A DNA stretch of 64,000 nucleotides from Paenibacillus sp. (GTDB lineage: Bacteria; Bacillota; Bacilli; Paenibacillales; NBRC-103111): assembly GCA_031180825.1 (NCBI GenBank), contig JAPSLM010000005.1, positions 273,478 through 337,477 on the forward strand, read 5' to 3'. The notes beneath the pieces were generated by a model. It saw only the letters and a list, made by a program, of their open reading frames with translations, did no database searches and was not told where the DNA came from. A program made the position numbers and the translations under genes. Shown one piece after another: positions 1 through 8,243 of this stretch; position 1 is the stretch's first letter; every line of letters starts with the position of its first letter.

Positions 1-54
1 CCGCGCTATCGAAATCTGTACCATCTCGACCGGCCAAACGATCCGGTTTTATAA
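1..54 (+). CDS. possible 3' end of a gene that enters from the left
   Basis: Frame 1 is open from the first base to a TAA at 52-54, giving a short C-terminal tail that ends 7 bases before an intrinsic terminator. That spacing is typical of a real gene end. Frame 2 is also open, to 70, but its stop lies inside the terminator stem. Too little protein is visible to name a family. Confidence 0.25.
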   Translation, partial: PRYRNLYHLDRPNDPVL

Positions 55-61
55 TTCCAGC

Positions 62-117
62 CTGCCTTAAAAAGGGCGGTGAGCCGCTGCTGACCGCCCT
101 TTAAGGCAGCTTCTTTG
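62..117. terminator. intrinsic terminator
   Basis: A 17-bp stem with a two-base bulge (62-80 pairs with 93-109; core CCGCCCTTTAAGGCAG) and a 12-base loop is followed by CTTCTTT. It fits as the end of a transcript entering from the left on the plus strand. Confidence 0.75.
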
Positions 118-171
118 CATGCATTCAACTTACGGCTAGCTTCAACCGCTAAAACGATAAGTACAAATAGA

Positions 172-203
172 AACAAGGACACCTAAAAAAGGTCGTCCTT
201 GTT
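172..203 (-). terminator. intrinsic terminator after the ydjO-like gene
   Basis: AACAAGGAC (172-180) pairs with GTCCTTGTT (195-203). The inner ACC/GGT extends the stem around an A/U-rich loop. Read on the minus strand it lies 85 bases past the ydjO-like stop codon. The T-tract after it is short, so it is a moderate terminator. Confidence 0.55.
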
Positions 204-287
204 CCTAAAACGATGGGAAAGGGAACCGTGACCGTTCGGGTCTCCGGCTATTGAGGCCGCTTGCATGCATGGACATGCGGGCACGGT

Positions 288-518
288 TTACGAGATTTGT
301 ATGCCTTTCTTGAGCGACTTCAGGTCGCCATTCGGATTTACCAGCAAGGGCAGCATCTTCTCACTGCGAAGCATCGGGGAATGGCACTGCCTGCATACCG
401 GCACATCCTCGAACGCAAAGTTGTCCCGCATCCAGCCCTTACATCCTTCCTTGCTGCAAGACCAGATCATCGTGTTTTCCTCAGGGATATCCTCTAACGA
501 TTTCTTTTGAAAGTACAC
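288..518 (-). CDS. ydjO: YdjO-like cold-inducible zinc-ribbon protein
   Basis: A 76-residue protein with two CxxC-type pairs: one before a GWMRDNF segment and a CRQCHSPM pair further on. It ends in a MLPLLVNP segment. This pattern fits the small YdjO-like family of Firmicutes, often found beside csp genes; the function is unknown and a zinc ribbon is inferred from the cysteines. I chose the GTG at 518 because AAGGGAGGGG lies just upstream. The earlier in-frame ATG at 575 sits inside the csp terminator and is unlikely to be used. It is downstream of csp on the same strand, so it may be expressed by read-through or from its own promoter. Confidence 0.75.
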   Translation of the reverse strand: MYFQKKSLEDIPEENTMIWSCSKEGCKGWMRDNFAFEDVPVCRQCHSPMLRSEKMLPLLVNPNGDLKSLKKGIQIS

Positions 519-560
519 AGTTAACCCCTCCCTTGATTTAAAAACCCTTGATCCTAAAAA

Positions 561-590
561 AACTGCCCTCAACACAAGTTAAGGGCAGTT
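561..590 (-). terminator. intrinsic terminator of the csp gene
   Basis: AACTGCCCT (561-569) and AGGGCAGTT (582-590) form a 9-bp stem. On the minus strand it is followed by seven T residues. It lies 15 bases after the csp stop codon. Confidence 0.85.
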
Positions 591-604
591 TGCTTGGGCT
601 TACA

Positions 605-805
605 TTACAGCTTTACAACATTTTCGGCTTGCGGTCCGCGGTTGCCTTGTACCACATTGAATTCGACACGCTGGCCTTCATCCAACGATTTGAAGCCGTC
701 ACCTGTGATCGCGCTGAAATGCACGAATACGTCGCCGCCGCCTTCCACTTCGATAAAGCCAAAACCCTTGTCAGCATTAAACCATTTTACTGTACCTGTT
801 TGCAT
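605..805 (-). CDS. cold-shock protein, CspA/CspB family
   Basis: A complete 66-residue cold-shock domain. It begins [18 protein letters not shown] (RNP1-type GFGFI) and has the RNP2-type DVFVHFSAI near residue 25-33, then a NRGPQAENV tail. Such proteins bind single-stranded RNA and DNA, melt secondary structure and act in the cytoplasm. Length matches the family. The start is supported by TTGGAGG 7 bases upstream of the ATG. Upstream there is a long leader-like region with a 13-bp inverted repeat, and downstream its own terminator. Which csp paralog this is cannot be told from the sequence. Confidence 0.95.
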   Translation of the reverse strand: MQTGTVKWFNADKGFGFIEVEGGGDVFVHFSAITGDGFKSLDEGQRVEFNVVQGNRGPQAENVVKL

Positions 806-862
806 CGTATTACCTCCAAGATTTGATTTAACATGTTTTTTTTATCCTTCAATGAAATAAAA

Positions 863-922
863 AATTCACATATTGAAAAAGGTTCCATCACACAAATGAT
901 AACCCTTTACAATATGTGAATT
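863..922 (-). promoter_or_regulatory. 13-bp inverted repeat upstream of csp
   Basis: AATTCACATATTG (863-875) and CAATATGTGAATT (910-922) are exact reverse complements separated by 34 bases, and the inner AAAGG/CCTTT can extend the pairing. It lies 58 bases upstream of the csp start codon. A TTGACC that could serve as a -35 box for csp is at 927-932. If so the distal arm falls in the promoter and the repeat is a DNA operator; if transcription starts further upstream it is a leader hairpin. The sequence alone does not decide. Confidence 0.5.
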
Positions 923-1052
923 AACAGGTCAAATTTATGATTACCCTAACCTTACCATAATTAGATCCAAAACACAAGCTTGTTACCGGACAAGCAGCAA
1001 TACAGACCTCCCGGCAGCCGAGCTGAAGAATGATGGTTTACGGATTCTTAAC

Positions 1053-1081
1053 TTGACCCTGCGCCGGATTGCCCTTATAGT
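1053..1081 (+). promoter_or_regulatory. sigma-A promoter of the SorC-type regulator
   Basis: TTGACC (1053-1058), 17-base spacer, TATAGT (1076-1081), 45 bases before the start codon at 1126. Confidence 0.7.
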
Positions 1082-1125
1082 TACTACAAATGTATAGTGC
1101 GAGAACAAATGTTAGGCGGTCGTTC

Positions 1126-2076
1126 ATGTTAAATTCCGAGGAAAAAAAGCTAATCGTGAAAATCGCGAAGCTGTATTATTTTGAAGCTTGGACCCAGGAA
1201 AAAATTGCGGTGAAATTCGGCATTTCACGGCCCGCCGTCTCCAAGCTGCTTCAGAAGGGGCGCGACGAAGGCGTCGTGGAAATCCTCATTCATGACGATA
1301 CGCTGGAAACCAGCGATCTGGAGAAGGAAATTGAAGCGGCCTTCGACCTCAAGCAAGCGATCGTTGTGCCTACCCGCGACTTGAAGCAGGAGCTGGTCTA
1401 CAGCACGGTCGGCAAAGCGGCGGCCGGTTTTGTGCTCAAGGCGATGAAGCAGGCCGGGCGCATTGGCGTATCGTGGGGAACGACGCTGTTCCACGTCGTG
1501 AAAGAGTTTCCTTTTGAAAAGAAAGAAAACCTCAAGATCGTCCCGCTTGTCGGCGGGATGGGCAACGACAAGACCGAAATTCATGCCAACCAGATCGCGT
1601 ACGAGCTGTCCAAGAAGATGGGCGTAAAATGCGAATCGCTCTATGCCCCTGCGGTAGTGGAAACCGAAGAGCTGCGGGATAAGATCGTGGAGCTTCCGAA
1701 CATCTCTTCCGTTCTGGAGGAAGGCAGGCAAATCGATCTGGCGCTGGTCGGCATCGGGAATCCGTTTGCCCTGTCGACTATGGAGGAAATCGGCTACTTG
1801 AACCAAGAGGTGCTGCAGCAATTGAAGGCCTTGAACGCGGTGGCCGACATCAACTCCCGCTTTATCGATCGGGATGGAGCTCTGTGCAACCACCCCATCA
1901 ACAATAAAGTGATCGGGATGGAGCTGGAGCATTTGAAAGCCGTAAAGCTCGTTATCGCCATTGCGGTCGGACTGCATAAGGTCGACAGCATCCTGGCCGC
2001 GCTGAAAGGCGGGTACGTGCATGTGCTGATCACCGACGAGCCGACCGCATCCGGCCTCGCCGCAAAGTTAAAATAG
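1126..2076 (+). CDS. SorC/DeoR-type sugar-binding transcriptional regulator
   Basis: A 316-residue protein with an N-terminal helix-turn-helix (about residues 8-48, containing WTQEKIAVKFGISRPAVSKL) and a long C-terminal SorC-type effector domain with typical GVSWGTT and NDKTEIHANQ segments. The family binds phosphorylated sugars and controls carbohydrate genes. I chose the ATG at 1126 (AGGCGG 7 bases upstream) over the in-frame ATG at 1090, which sits too close to the -10 box. No sugar operon is adjacent; the next gene is a small unknown protein, so the target cannot be read from context. Family call is firm, effector unknown. Confidence 0.85.
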   Translation: MLNSEEKKLIVKIAKLYYFEAWTQEKIAVKFGISRPAVSKLLQKGRDEGVVEILIHDDTLETSDLEKEIEAAFDLKQAIVVPTRDLKQELVYSTVGKAAAGFVLKAMKQAGRIGVSWGTTLFHVVKEFPFEKKENLKIVPLVGGMGNDKTEIHANQIAYELSKKMGVKCESLYAPAVVETEELRDKIVELPNISSVLEEGRQIDLALVGIGNPFALSTMEEIGYLNQEVLQQLKALNAVADINSRFIDRDGALCNHPINNKVIGMELEHLKAVKLVIAIAVGLHKVDSILAALKGGYVHVLITDEPTASGLAAKLK

Positions 2077-2113
2077 AATCGCAGCCGAGCGAACCAGCAA
2101 CGGAGGGAGCCTC

Positions 2114-2452
2114 ATGAAAGAAACCCGGCTTGAAACTTTTCTGTACTGTAACGATTGCAAGCAAGAGCAGGATCATGTGATCAGCTACCTGAATAAACGG
2201 ATCTCCGGGATTGAATGTCAGGTATGCCATCGTCGGCTTTCCATGCAGATTGATCTTTCGCACGAGCTGTACGACGAGCTGTTTACCAGAATCCGCACCA
2301 AGCCCGCCAGAATGACCGAAGAGTACAGGCGTCATGTCAGCCAGTTCCTGCTCACGCTTCCGGCAAGAGTCGCCAGCAAGCCTTACCGGGTGTATCGGGA
2401 ATGGAAAGAAATTCGCGGCTTTTTCCATAAGTATCGGGTAAGGAAAGGCTGA
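2114..2452 (+). CDS. small protein with two CxxC pairs, function unknown
   Basis: 112 residues. Cysteine pairs CNDC (about 12-15) and CQVC (about 35-38) suggest a zinc ribbon in the N-terminal half; the C-terminal half is basic (ends KYRVRKG). It follows the SorC-type regulator by 37 bases and has a clear CGGAGGGAG site, so the two may be co-transcribed. I recall similar short proteins in Paenibacillus genomes annotated only as bh protein; no role is known to me. Confidence 0.7.
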   Translation: MKETRLETFLYCNDCKQEQDHVISYLNKRISGIECQVCHRRLSMQIDLSHELYDELFTRIRTKPARMTEEYRRHVSQFLLTLPARVASKPYRVYREWKEIRGFFHKYRVRKG

Positions 2453-2489
2453 ACGCAGCTGCTTTGCTTTTCCGAAATCCGCACAAAGA

Positions 2490-2527
2490 AAGAACCTTCA
2501 AACCACGCAAGCGGATTGAAGGTTCTT
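2490..2527. terminator. bidirectional intrinsic terminator
   Basis: AAGAACCTTCAA (2490-2501) and TTGAAGGTTCTT (2516-2527) form a perfect 12-bp stem between two convergent genes. Confidence 0.75.
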
Positions 2528-2553
2528 CTATTATATTGCCTGCAACGATATTC

Positions 2554-3333
2554 CTACAACAAGCCCACAAGCTCCAGCCCATACGCAATGCCGTCATGAC
2601 TGACATCCTTCGTAACATAACGCGCCACGTTTTTCACGGCTTCCGGCGAGTTGCCCATCGCCACGCTGTGGCCGACATATTGAAGCATCTCCAGATCGTT
2701 CAGGTTGTCGCCGAAGGCGTACACCTGCTCCCGCCGAAAGCCGAGTTTGGCGATGAACCGCTCGATGCCCTGCGCTTTGGAGCCTCCGAAAGGAAGGACG
2801 TCCATGGACAGCCGGTGCCAACGGACAAAATCCAGCCTCTGGAAGCGCTCGATGTAGCCGGATTCGTGCTTTTCGGTGCAGAACAGCATCGTTTGGTAAA
2901 TGTCCCGGTCCGCATAAAAAAACGGATCGTATTCCGGATGCGGGTACTGCAGCGTTCCGATGCTTTCTTCGACATAAGGATGGCGCCTGCTGGTGCTTCG
3001 CATCCCTTCATCGTCCAAGTAAACGAGCGGATGGCCGCGATGCAGCGCATATTCCGATAACGATCGGATGACGTCCGTCGGAATCGGGTTCGTATAAATC
3101 AGCTTGCCGTGCAGCATCACATATTGGCCGTTGAAGCCGACGAAGGAATCGATGCCGAGCTCGCGGCGCAAAGGCTCCAGCATGAACGGAGAGCGGCCGG
3201 TCGCAAAAGCGATCTCGTGCCCCGCCTCCTTCAGCGCCAGAATGGCCTCCTTCGCGGAAGCGGGCAGCCGCTTGTCATGATCCAGCAAGGTCCCGTCGAT
3301 ATCAAAAAAAATCATGCTTCGCGTTCGGGTCAC
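2554..3333 (-). CDS. Cof-type HAD-IIB phosphatase
   Basis: 259 residues with HAD motif I FFDIDGTLLD (residues 9-18), motif II around ATGRSP, and motif III/IV GDNLNDLEML near residue 210. The family dephosphorylates small phosphorylated metabolites in the cytoplasm, usually sugar phosphates or flavin precursors. The start is GTG at 3333 with GAGGTG five bases upstream; the ATG six codons in is a possible alternative. The gene is 25 bases downstream of the ABC transporter ATPase and on the same strand, so it may be the last gene of the transporter operon. Confidence 0.9.
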   Translation of the reverse strand: MTRTRSMIFFDIDGTLLDHDKRLPASAKEAILALKEAGHEIAFATGRSPFMLEPLRRELGIDSFVGFNGQYVMLHGKLIYTNPIPTDVIRSLSEYALHRGHPLVYLDDEGMRSTSRRHPYVEESIGTLQYPHPEYDPFFYADRDIYQTMLFCTEKHESGYIERFQRLDFVRWHRLSMDVLPFGGSKAQGIERFIAKLGFRREQVYAFGDNLNDLEMLQYVGHSVAMGNSPEAVKNVARYVTKDVSHDGIAYGLELVGLL

Positions 3334-3358
3334 ATCAACACCTCGGTGCAGTAAGATT

Positions 3359-4405
3359 CTATAGCTGTTCTTCAGCCGGCAAATGAAGAGAGACTTTATC
3401 GTGCAGTTGAAATTGCAGCGGCGAGCTGATTTCCCATTGACCGTCCTCGGACCGGATATGGTAATGGAATTCTTTTCCTTGAAACTGCACGTTCGTCACT
3501 TCACCCGAAATTCCGGCTTGCCCCGGAGAACCGAGCTTGAACTGGTCGGGCCGCACCGGGTACATGCCGCACGACTTGAAATAATCGGCGACGCGGCCGC
3601 CCTGCCACTGAACGGTACCGTCGGAGCCGATCGGCACAAAGGTATCGCGGTTCCAGCGTCCGCGGATCAGGTTGGCCTTCGATACGAATTTCGCGACAAA
3701 TTCGGTCTCCGGGCGAAGGTAAATGTCCTGCGGCGTCCCGATTTGCTCGATGCGCCCGTCCTTCATCACGACGATCCGGTCGGCCATGGCGAGCGCTTCG
3801 CCCTGATCGTGCGTCACGTACACGATGGCCGTTCCGGTCTGACGGTGAATCGCTTGAATCTCGCGGCGCATATCCATGCGCAGCATCGCATCCAAGCTGC
3901 TGAGCGGCTCATCCATCAGCAGCAGCGACGGCTCCGCCGCAATCGCACGAGCAATCGCCACCCGCTGCTTTTGCCCGCCGGACAGCTCGTGCGGCATGCG
4001 GTCGCCGTGCTGCGCCAAGCCGACCATCTGGAGCACGCTCGCGATCCGCTCCTGCTCCTTCTCGCGGATATACGGCGGAGTTTCCTTATGATGGCGGATC
4101 GGAAACCGGATATGCTCCGTCACATTCATATGCGGCCAGAGGGCAAAGGCCTGAAACACCATGCCGATTCTCCGCTTCTCCGGCGGCAGGCTGAAGCCCG
4201 GCCTCGCCACCGCCGTCCGGTTCATGTAGATCTCTCCCGCGGTCGGCTGCTCGAAGCCCGCAAGCATGCGCAGCAGCGTCGTTTTGCCGCAGCCGGAAGG
4301 ACCGAGAATAGCGACGAATTCGCCCTTCTCGATCGTTAAATTCAAAGGCTTCAGCGCCTGAAAGGTTCCGAACGTTTTGCTGACTTCCACTAATTGAATG
4401 CTCAT
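3359..4405 (-). CDS. ABC importer ATPase, FbpC/PotA-like
   Basis: 348 residues: Walker A GPSGCGKTT (about 35-43), Q-loop region VFQAFALWPH, signature LSGGQKQR, Walker B LLLMDEPLSSLD, switch His VTHDQ, and a C-terminal TOBE-like domain after residue 240. It powers import by the permease and lipoprotein encoded next to it. Its start overlaps the permease stop by four bases (ATGA), so translation is coupled. The family is usually annotated as ferric iron import, but the cargo here is uncertain (see the binding protein). Confidence 0.9.
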   Translation of the reverse strand: MSIQLVEVSKTFGTFQALKPLNLTIEKGEFVAILGPSGCGKTTLLRMLAGFEQPTAGEIYMNRTAVARPGFSLPPEKRRIGMVFQAFALWPHMNVTEHIRFPIRHHKETPPYIREKEQERIASVLQMVGLAQHGDRMPHELSGGQKQRVAIARAIAAEPSLLLMDEPLSSLDAMLRMDMRREIQAIHRQTGTAIVYVTHDQGEALAMADRIVVMKDGRIEQIGTPQDIYLRPETEFVAKFVSKANLIRGRWNRDTFVPIGSDGTVQWQGGRVADYFKSCGMYPVRPDQFKLGSPGQAGISGEVTNVQFQGKEFHYHIRSEDGQWEISSPLQFQLHDKVSLHLPAEEQL

Positions 4406-6159
4406 GAAGACTGGACTCCTTTTTGGGCGGAGAGCTTCCGAACCAAGTGCAGAAGCACCATCCCCACCATAATCAAGAGGACGATCAGGCTGGACAAGGC
4501 GGTAGAATACAGCGTATTGCCGGCTTGCTCAAAGCCGAAGATCGTCACGCCGATCGTTTGCGAGCCGGTCGACCATAATAACGCGGACACCGTAAGCTCC
4601 GTGAACGCCGTCAGGAAAACGAGGAATGCGCCGCTCAGCAGCCCCGGCAGCAGCAGCGGAAGCAGGACGAAGGTCCACTTCTTCCAAAATCCCGCGCCGA
4701 AAATATGCGCCGCCTCCTCCATCGAAGGATCGATTTGCGTGAAAGCCGTAATGCCCGCCCGCACCTGCAAAATCATGAACCGGCATATATAGGCGATAAA
4801 CAGGATGCGGATCGAACCGTAAATGCCGGGATTCCAGCCGGGAATCGGCTGCATCCACGCGAAAATCATCGCCAGGCCGAACACGATCCCGGGCAGTGTG
4901 TACGGCAGGGCTACGGCAAGCTCCGCCGATTTGGTCAGCCACGAAGGCTTGCGCACCCGCACATAAGCAAGCAAGGAGCCGAACACGAGACAAACGACGA
5001 GCGTCGTCGCCGATAGCGTCAGACTGTTTTGGATCGACTGCCATACTTTTTCGTTTTCCAGCAAAATGTATTTATAGTTCGAAAGCGTCAAATTCGCCGG
5101 CTGAAAAGGAAGGCCGTACGCCTTTTTCAAGGAAAGGGCGATCATGGACACGAGCGGCACGACCGTGATGATCGCGAGAAACGCCCATACGGCTGCCGTG
5201 ACCCACGTCCGGTGCTTCCCGAGCGCAAAGCGCGGGCTGTTATCGACGATGACGGTATCGGCCGCTTTGATTTTGCGGACCGCGAGCCATTGCAGGAGCG
5301 TGCCGATGATGGCGATGATCCCCAGCATGACGGACAAAGCGGCGCCGCGGGAGAAGGCGGACGGGCCGAAGCCGATAATCTCCTCGTAAATCAGCGTGCT
5401 AAGCACGGAAATCTGCTTCGGAATGCCCAGGAACGCAGGGATTCCGAAGTTGTCGAGCGAGGCCAGAAACGCCAGCAGACCGCCGGCCGTCAAGCCGGGC
5501 AAAGCCAGAGGAAGCGTGACCAGGCGGAACGTTTTCCATCTTCCGGCCCCGCTGGCTCTTGTCGCCCACTCCAGATCGCGCGGAATTTTTTTCAGCACAT
5601 CCACAGTCAATAAATACACAAGCGGAAAGTGATGAATTCCCATCACGAAAATAATGCCGCCGTAGCTGTACATGCTCCACGGCTTGGCATCCGGGTTCAC
5701 CAGATGCAGCAGACTGGCCGCAAGCCCTTGGCTGCCCATGAAGGAAGACCAGGACAGCGTCAAGACATAAGACGGAAGTATAAAAGAAAGCAGCATCGCC
5801 ATATGCAGCGTCTTCTTGTGCTTGATGTCGCTGTAGGCCATCAGCCAAGCCGCCAGCACGCCGAGCGCAATCGAGACGAGAGAGGAACCGCCCACGATGA
5901 CGAACGTATCGCTTAACGTCTTCCACAGGCGGCTTTGCCGCAGCATTTCCGAGTAATGCGCCAGCGTCGGCCCGGCGCCGCCCTGCATGCTTAAAACGAT
6001 CAGCTTGCCGATCGGCAGGACGAAGAAAACGAGCAGAAGTACTAGGGCGACGCCTATAAGAACTCGTTTCAATAAAAAGGAAGGAAAGGACAAGGGGGCG
6101 GGCTTATCCCCCTTCCCCTCCCGGGTCCGCTCAAATGGAATCTGTTTGGAATCGATCAT
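4402..6159 (-). CDS. ABC importer permease, FbpB-like fused two-domain type
   Basis: 585 residues with about twelve predicted membrane spans arranged as two homologous halves. Each half carries the EAA-type loop that contacts the ATPase (EWATRASGAGRWKTF in the first half, EEAAHIFGAGFWKKW in the second). Fused permeases of this length are characteristic of the Fbp/Afu/AepW transporter group. The N-terminal ~30 residues are cytoplasmic and polar. It lies between the binding protein and the ATPase genes and overlaps the latter. Confidence 0.9.
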   Translation of the reverse strand: MIDSKQIPFERTREGKGDKPAPLSFPSFLLKRVLIGVALVLLLVFFVLPIGKLIVLSMQGGAGPTLAHYSEMLRQSRLWKTLSDTFVIVGGSSLVSIALGVLAAWLMAYSDIKHKKTLHMAMLLSFILPSYVLTLSWSSFMGSQGLAASLLHLVNPDAKPWSMYSYGGIIFVMGIHHFPLVYLLTVDVLKKIPRDLEWATRASGAGRWKTFRLVTLPLALPGLTAGGLLAFLASLDNFGIPAFLGIPKQISVLSTLIYEEIIGFGPSAFSRGAALSVMLGIIAIIGTLLQWLAVRKIKAADTVIVDNSPRFALGKHRTWVTAAVWAFLAIITVVPLVSMIALSLKKAYGLPFQPANLTLSNYKYILLENEKVWQSIQNSLTLSATTLVVCLVFGSLLAYVRVRKPSWLTKSAELAVALPYTLPGIVFGLAMIFAWMQPIPGWNPGIYGSIRILFIAYICRFMILQVRAGITAFTQIDPSMEEAAHIFGAGFWKKWTFVLLPLLLPGLLSGAFLVFLTAFTELTVSALLWSTGSQTIGVTIFGFEQAGNTLYSTALSSLIVLLIMVGMVLLHLVRKLSAQKGVQSS

Positions 6160-6178
6160 GGACTATGCACTCCGCTTC

Positions 6179-7243
6179 TTATTGTCCGAAGACGGAGGTA
6201 AACTGCTTCTTGTCCGCTTCACGGGCTTCCGCCAATTTGGAAATCTCCGAAGAAACGACTTTAAATTGATTGATGCTTTTCAGTCCCTTCGGGGCTTCGA
6301 CGCCTTCACGGATCGGCGTGTACCCGATGCTGGAAGCGAGCTTTTGGCCGTCCTCGGAAAGGACGAAGTCCACAAAGGCTTGGGCGGCTTTTTCGTTGGC
6401 CGCGTTTTTCAAGATGCCGATCGGCTCCGTAATGATCGGAACGCCTTCCGAAGGATACACCAACTCAACCGGGGAGCCTTTCGCCTTCTCGCGGGCGACG
6501 AGATAATCGACGACCATGCCGTACAATTTCTCCCCGCTTGCTACGGCGTTCAATACGGCGCCGTTTCCTTTGACGACCGAGACGTTGTTGGCCTTCAAGC
6601 TCTTGAAGAAATCCCAGCCGAAGCCGTCCGTACGGGACAGGACGCCGACGTTATACGCTGCCGCGCCGGAGTACAGCGGGCTCGGCATGATGGCGGCATC
6701 CTTGCTCTCGGCCGCGGCGAGCGCCTTCCACGAGGTCGGCGGCGTTTTTACCTTTTGGGTGTTGACCGCAAGCACGGTGGCCATCACCTTCGTCCCGGTG
6801 TAAGCGCCGTCCGGATCGACGAGGTCTTTCGGAACTTTCGCCAGCTCGGGCGATTTATAGGAAGCGAGCAAATTTTGCTTTTTCAAGCCTTCGAACGTCA
6901 CGGCGTCGGCCAGCAGAAGAACGTCGGCCTGCACTTTGCCGGCTTGATTCTCCGCTTGAAGCTTCGCAGTCACTTCTTCGGTACCGGAGCGGAAGCTTTC
7001 CACCTTTATGTCGGGGTATTTCTTATTGAAAGCCGCGACGAGCTTCGTGACGTCGTCTTCCGGCTGGGACGTATAGAACGTCAGCTTGCCCGAGAGCGCG
7101 TTCGCTTCTTGCTTGGCAGGCTCCTGCTTCCCGCCGGGCTGCGCCCCTTGGTTCGCCGCCGGCTGCCCGCTCGTGCCGCAACCGCTGAATACGAGTAATG
7201 CCGTCAAGCTCATCAGTAAAGAACCTTTTTTCAACAACCTCAT
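6179..7243 (-). CDS. extracellular solute-binding lipoprotein, FbpA/AfuA-like
   Basis: 354 residues. A lipoprotein signal peptide ends in LLVFSGC (lipidated Cys about residue 22), followed by a Gly/Gln/Ala-rich linker and a type-2 periplasmic-binding fold beginning LTFYTSQPEDD. It would sit on the outer face of the membrane and deliver substrate to the permease 19 bases downstream. Ferric-binding FbpA proteins use a tandem tyrosine pair; I do not see a YY in the expected C-terminal half (it reads VVDYLVAREKAKG). With phosphatase genes flanking the operon, a phosphorylated organic substrate is at least as likely as iron. Confidence 0.85.
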   Translation of the reverse strand: MRLLKKGSLLMSLTALLVFSGCGTSGQPAANQGAQPGGKQEPAKQEANALSGKLTFYTSQPEDDVTKLVAAFNKKYPDIKVESFRSGTEEVTAKLQAENQAGKVQADVLLLADAVTFEGLKKQNLLASYKSPELAKVPKDLVDPDGAYTGTKVMATVLAVNTQKVKTPPTSWKALAAAESKDAAIMPSPLYSGAAAYNVGVLSRTDGFGWDFFKSLKANNVSVVKGNGAVLNAVASGEKLYGMVVDYLVAREKAKGSPVELVYPSEGVPIITEPIGILKNAANEKAAQAFVDFVLSEDGQKLASSIGYTPIREGVEAPKGLKSINQFKVVSSEISKLAEAREADKKQFTSVFGQ

Positions 7244-7358
7244 TCTCTCCCTACGCGATGGATTTGTATGTGTATATGGTTAGTATATAGAGCATTTGTC
7301 AAACGGCTGTTAATTTGAATGTCAACATTTATAAACACCATAAATACCGATATATAAC

Positions 7359-8216
7359 TCAGATTAAAAGGTAGCGCCGAACCGCTGCGGCCACGCCGTC
7401 TTCCTCATTGCTTGCCGTCACCGCGTCCGCGGCCTGCTTCACCCGGTCGCTGCTGTTCGCCATCGCAATGCCGAGCCCCGCCCACCCAAGCATGTCCACA
7501 TCGTTGTCGTAATCGCCGATTGCGGCGACATCAGCCGCATGCATTCCATACATCCGGCACAGCGCTTCGAGCGCCGTTCGCTTGCTGACGCCGGCCGCGT
7601 TGATATCGAAGCGGCGCTGTCCCGTCTTCGTCAAAGCCAATACGTTCCACGATCGCAGCTCGTTATACAGCCTGGCCAGCAATTCGGGGTCTTCGCTAAT
7701 GACCGTCGCCTTGTATAACGGCTCGGACGCCGCTTCGGCGAATGCGGCCAGATCGCCCGCCTGCTTCACCTGAATGAGGTCGGCTTGCTCCCGGTAGTTC
7801 TCATAGGTTAACGGCCTGTCCGGATCGACGACGACGTTGGCCAGCGGCCAACTTGCGTTCATCTCGTTCATTTGCTCCACAAACAGCGTCCGGTAACCGT
7901 AAAAGTGCACATAGGCGCCGGCTTCCGCCGCCAGCTCCGCGATACGCCTTGCCGCATCGGGCGGGATCGGATAACCCTGCACCCGCTCGCCGCTTTCCGC
8001 CTCCAGGATGACTGCGCCGTTGAAGGCAATCAAGCAGCCGTGCATCCCCACATGCCGGGCATGGAGCCAGACCGATGCGGGGAAGCGTCCCGAAGCGATA
8101 GTGACGTTCACCCCCTCTCGAATCGCGTCTTGCAAGGCGTCGTAAACGGCAGGTGTGATCATTTTGCCGCGATTCAGCAGCGTGCCGTCCATATCTAAGG
8201 CAAGTAGCCGATACAT
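7359..8216 (-). CDS. Cof-type HAD phosphatase
   Basis: 285 residues: motif I ALDMDGTLLN at the N-terminus, ASGRFP (motif II), a conserved Lys before GVSKRTALE and motif III/IV GDYDNDVDML. Cytoplasmic phosphatase of small phosphorylated metabolites; substrate unknown. It lies upstream of the ABC importer genes on the same strand, separated by 115 bases that include AT-rich DNA, so it probably belongs to a separate transcript. ACGGAG lies upstream of the ATG. Confidence 0.9.
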   Translation of the reverse strand: MYRLLALDMDGTLLNRGKMITPAVYDALQDAIREGVNVTIASGRFPASVWLHARHVGMHGCLIAFNGAVILEAESGERVQGYPIPPDAARRIAELAAEAGAYVHFYGYRTLFVEQMNEMNASWPLANVVVDPDRPLTYENYREQADLIQVKQAGDLAAFAEAASEPLYKATVISEDPELLARLYNELRSWNVLALTKTGQRRFDINAAGVSKRTALEALCRMYGMHAADVAAIGDYDNDVDMLGWAGLGIAMANSSDRVKQAADAVTASNEEDGVAAAVRRYLLI

Positions 8217-8243
8217 GGTATCGCTCCGTTTCTAAAGTGTAGG

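Noticed and set aside
519..575. Upstream in-frame ATG (575) of the ydjO-like gene
   Set aside because: It lies in the csp terminator; the GTG at 518 has a strong binding site and fits the family length.
3383..4339. A 318-codon plus-strand frame
   Set aside because: Antisense of the transporter ATPase; no ribosome binding site and no motif.
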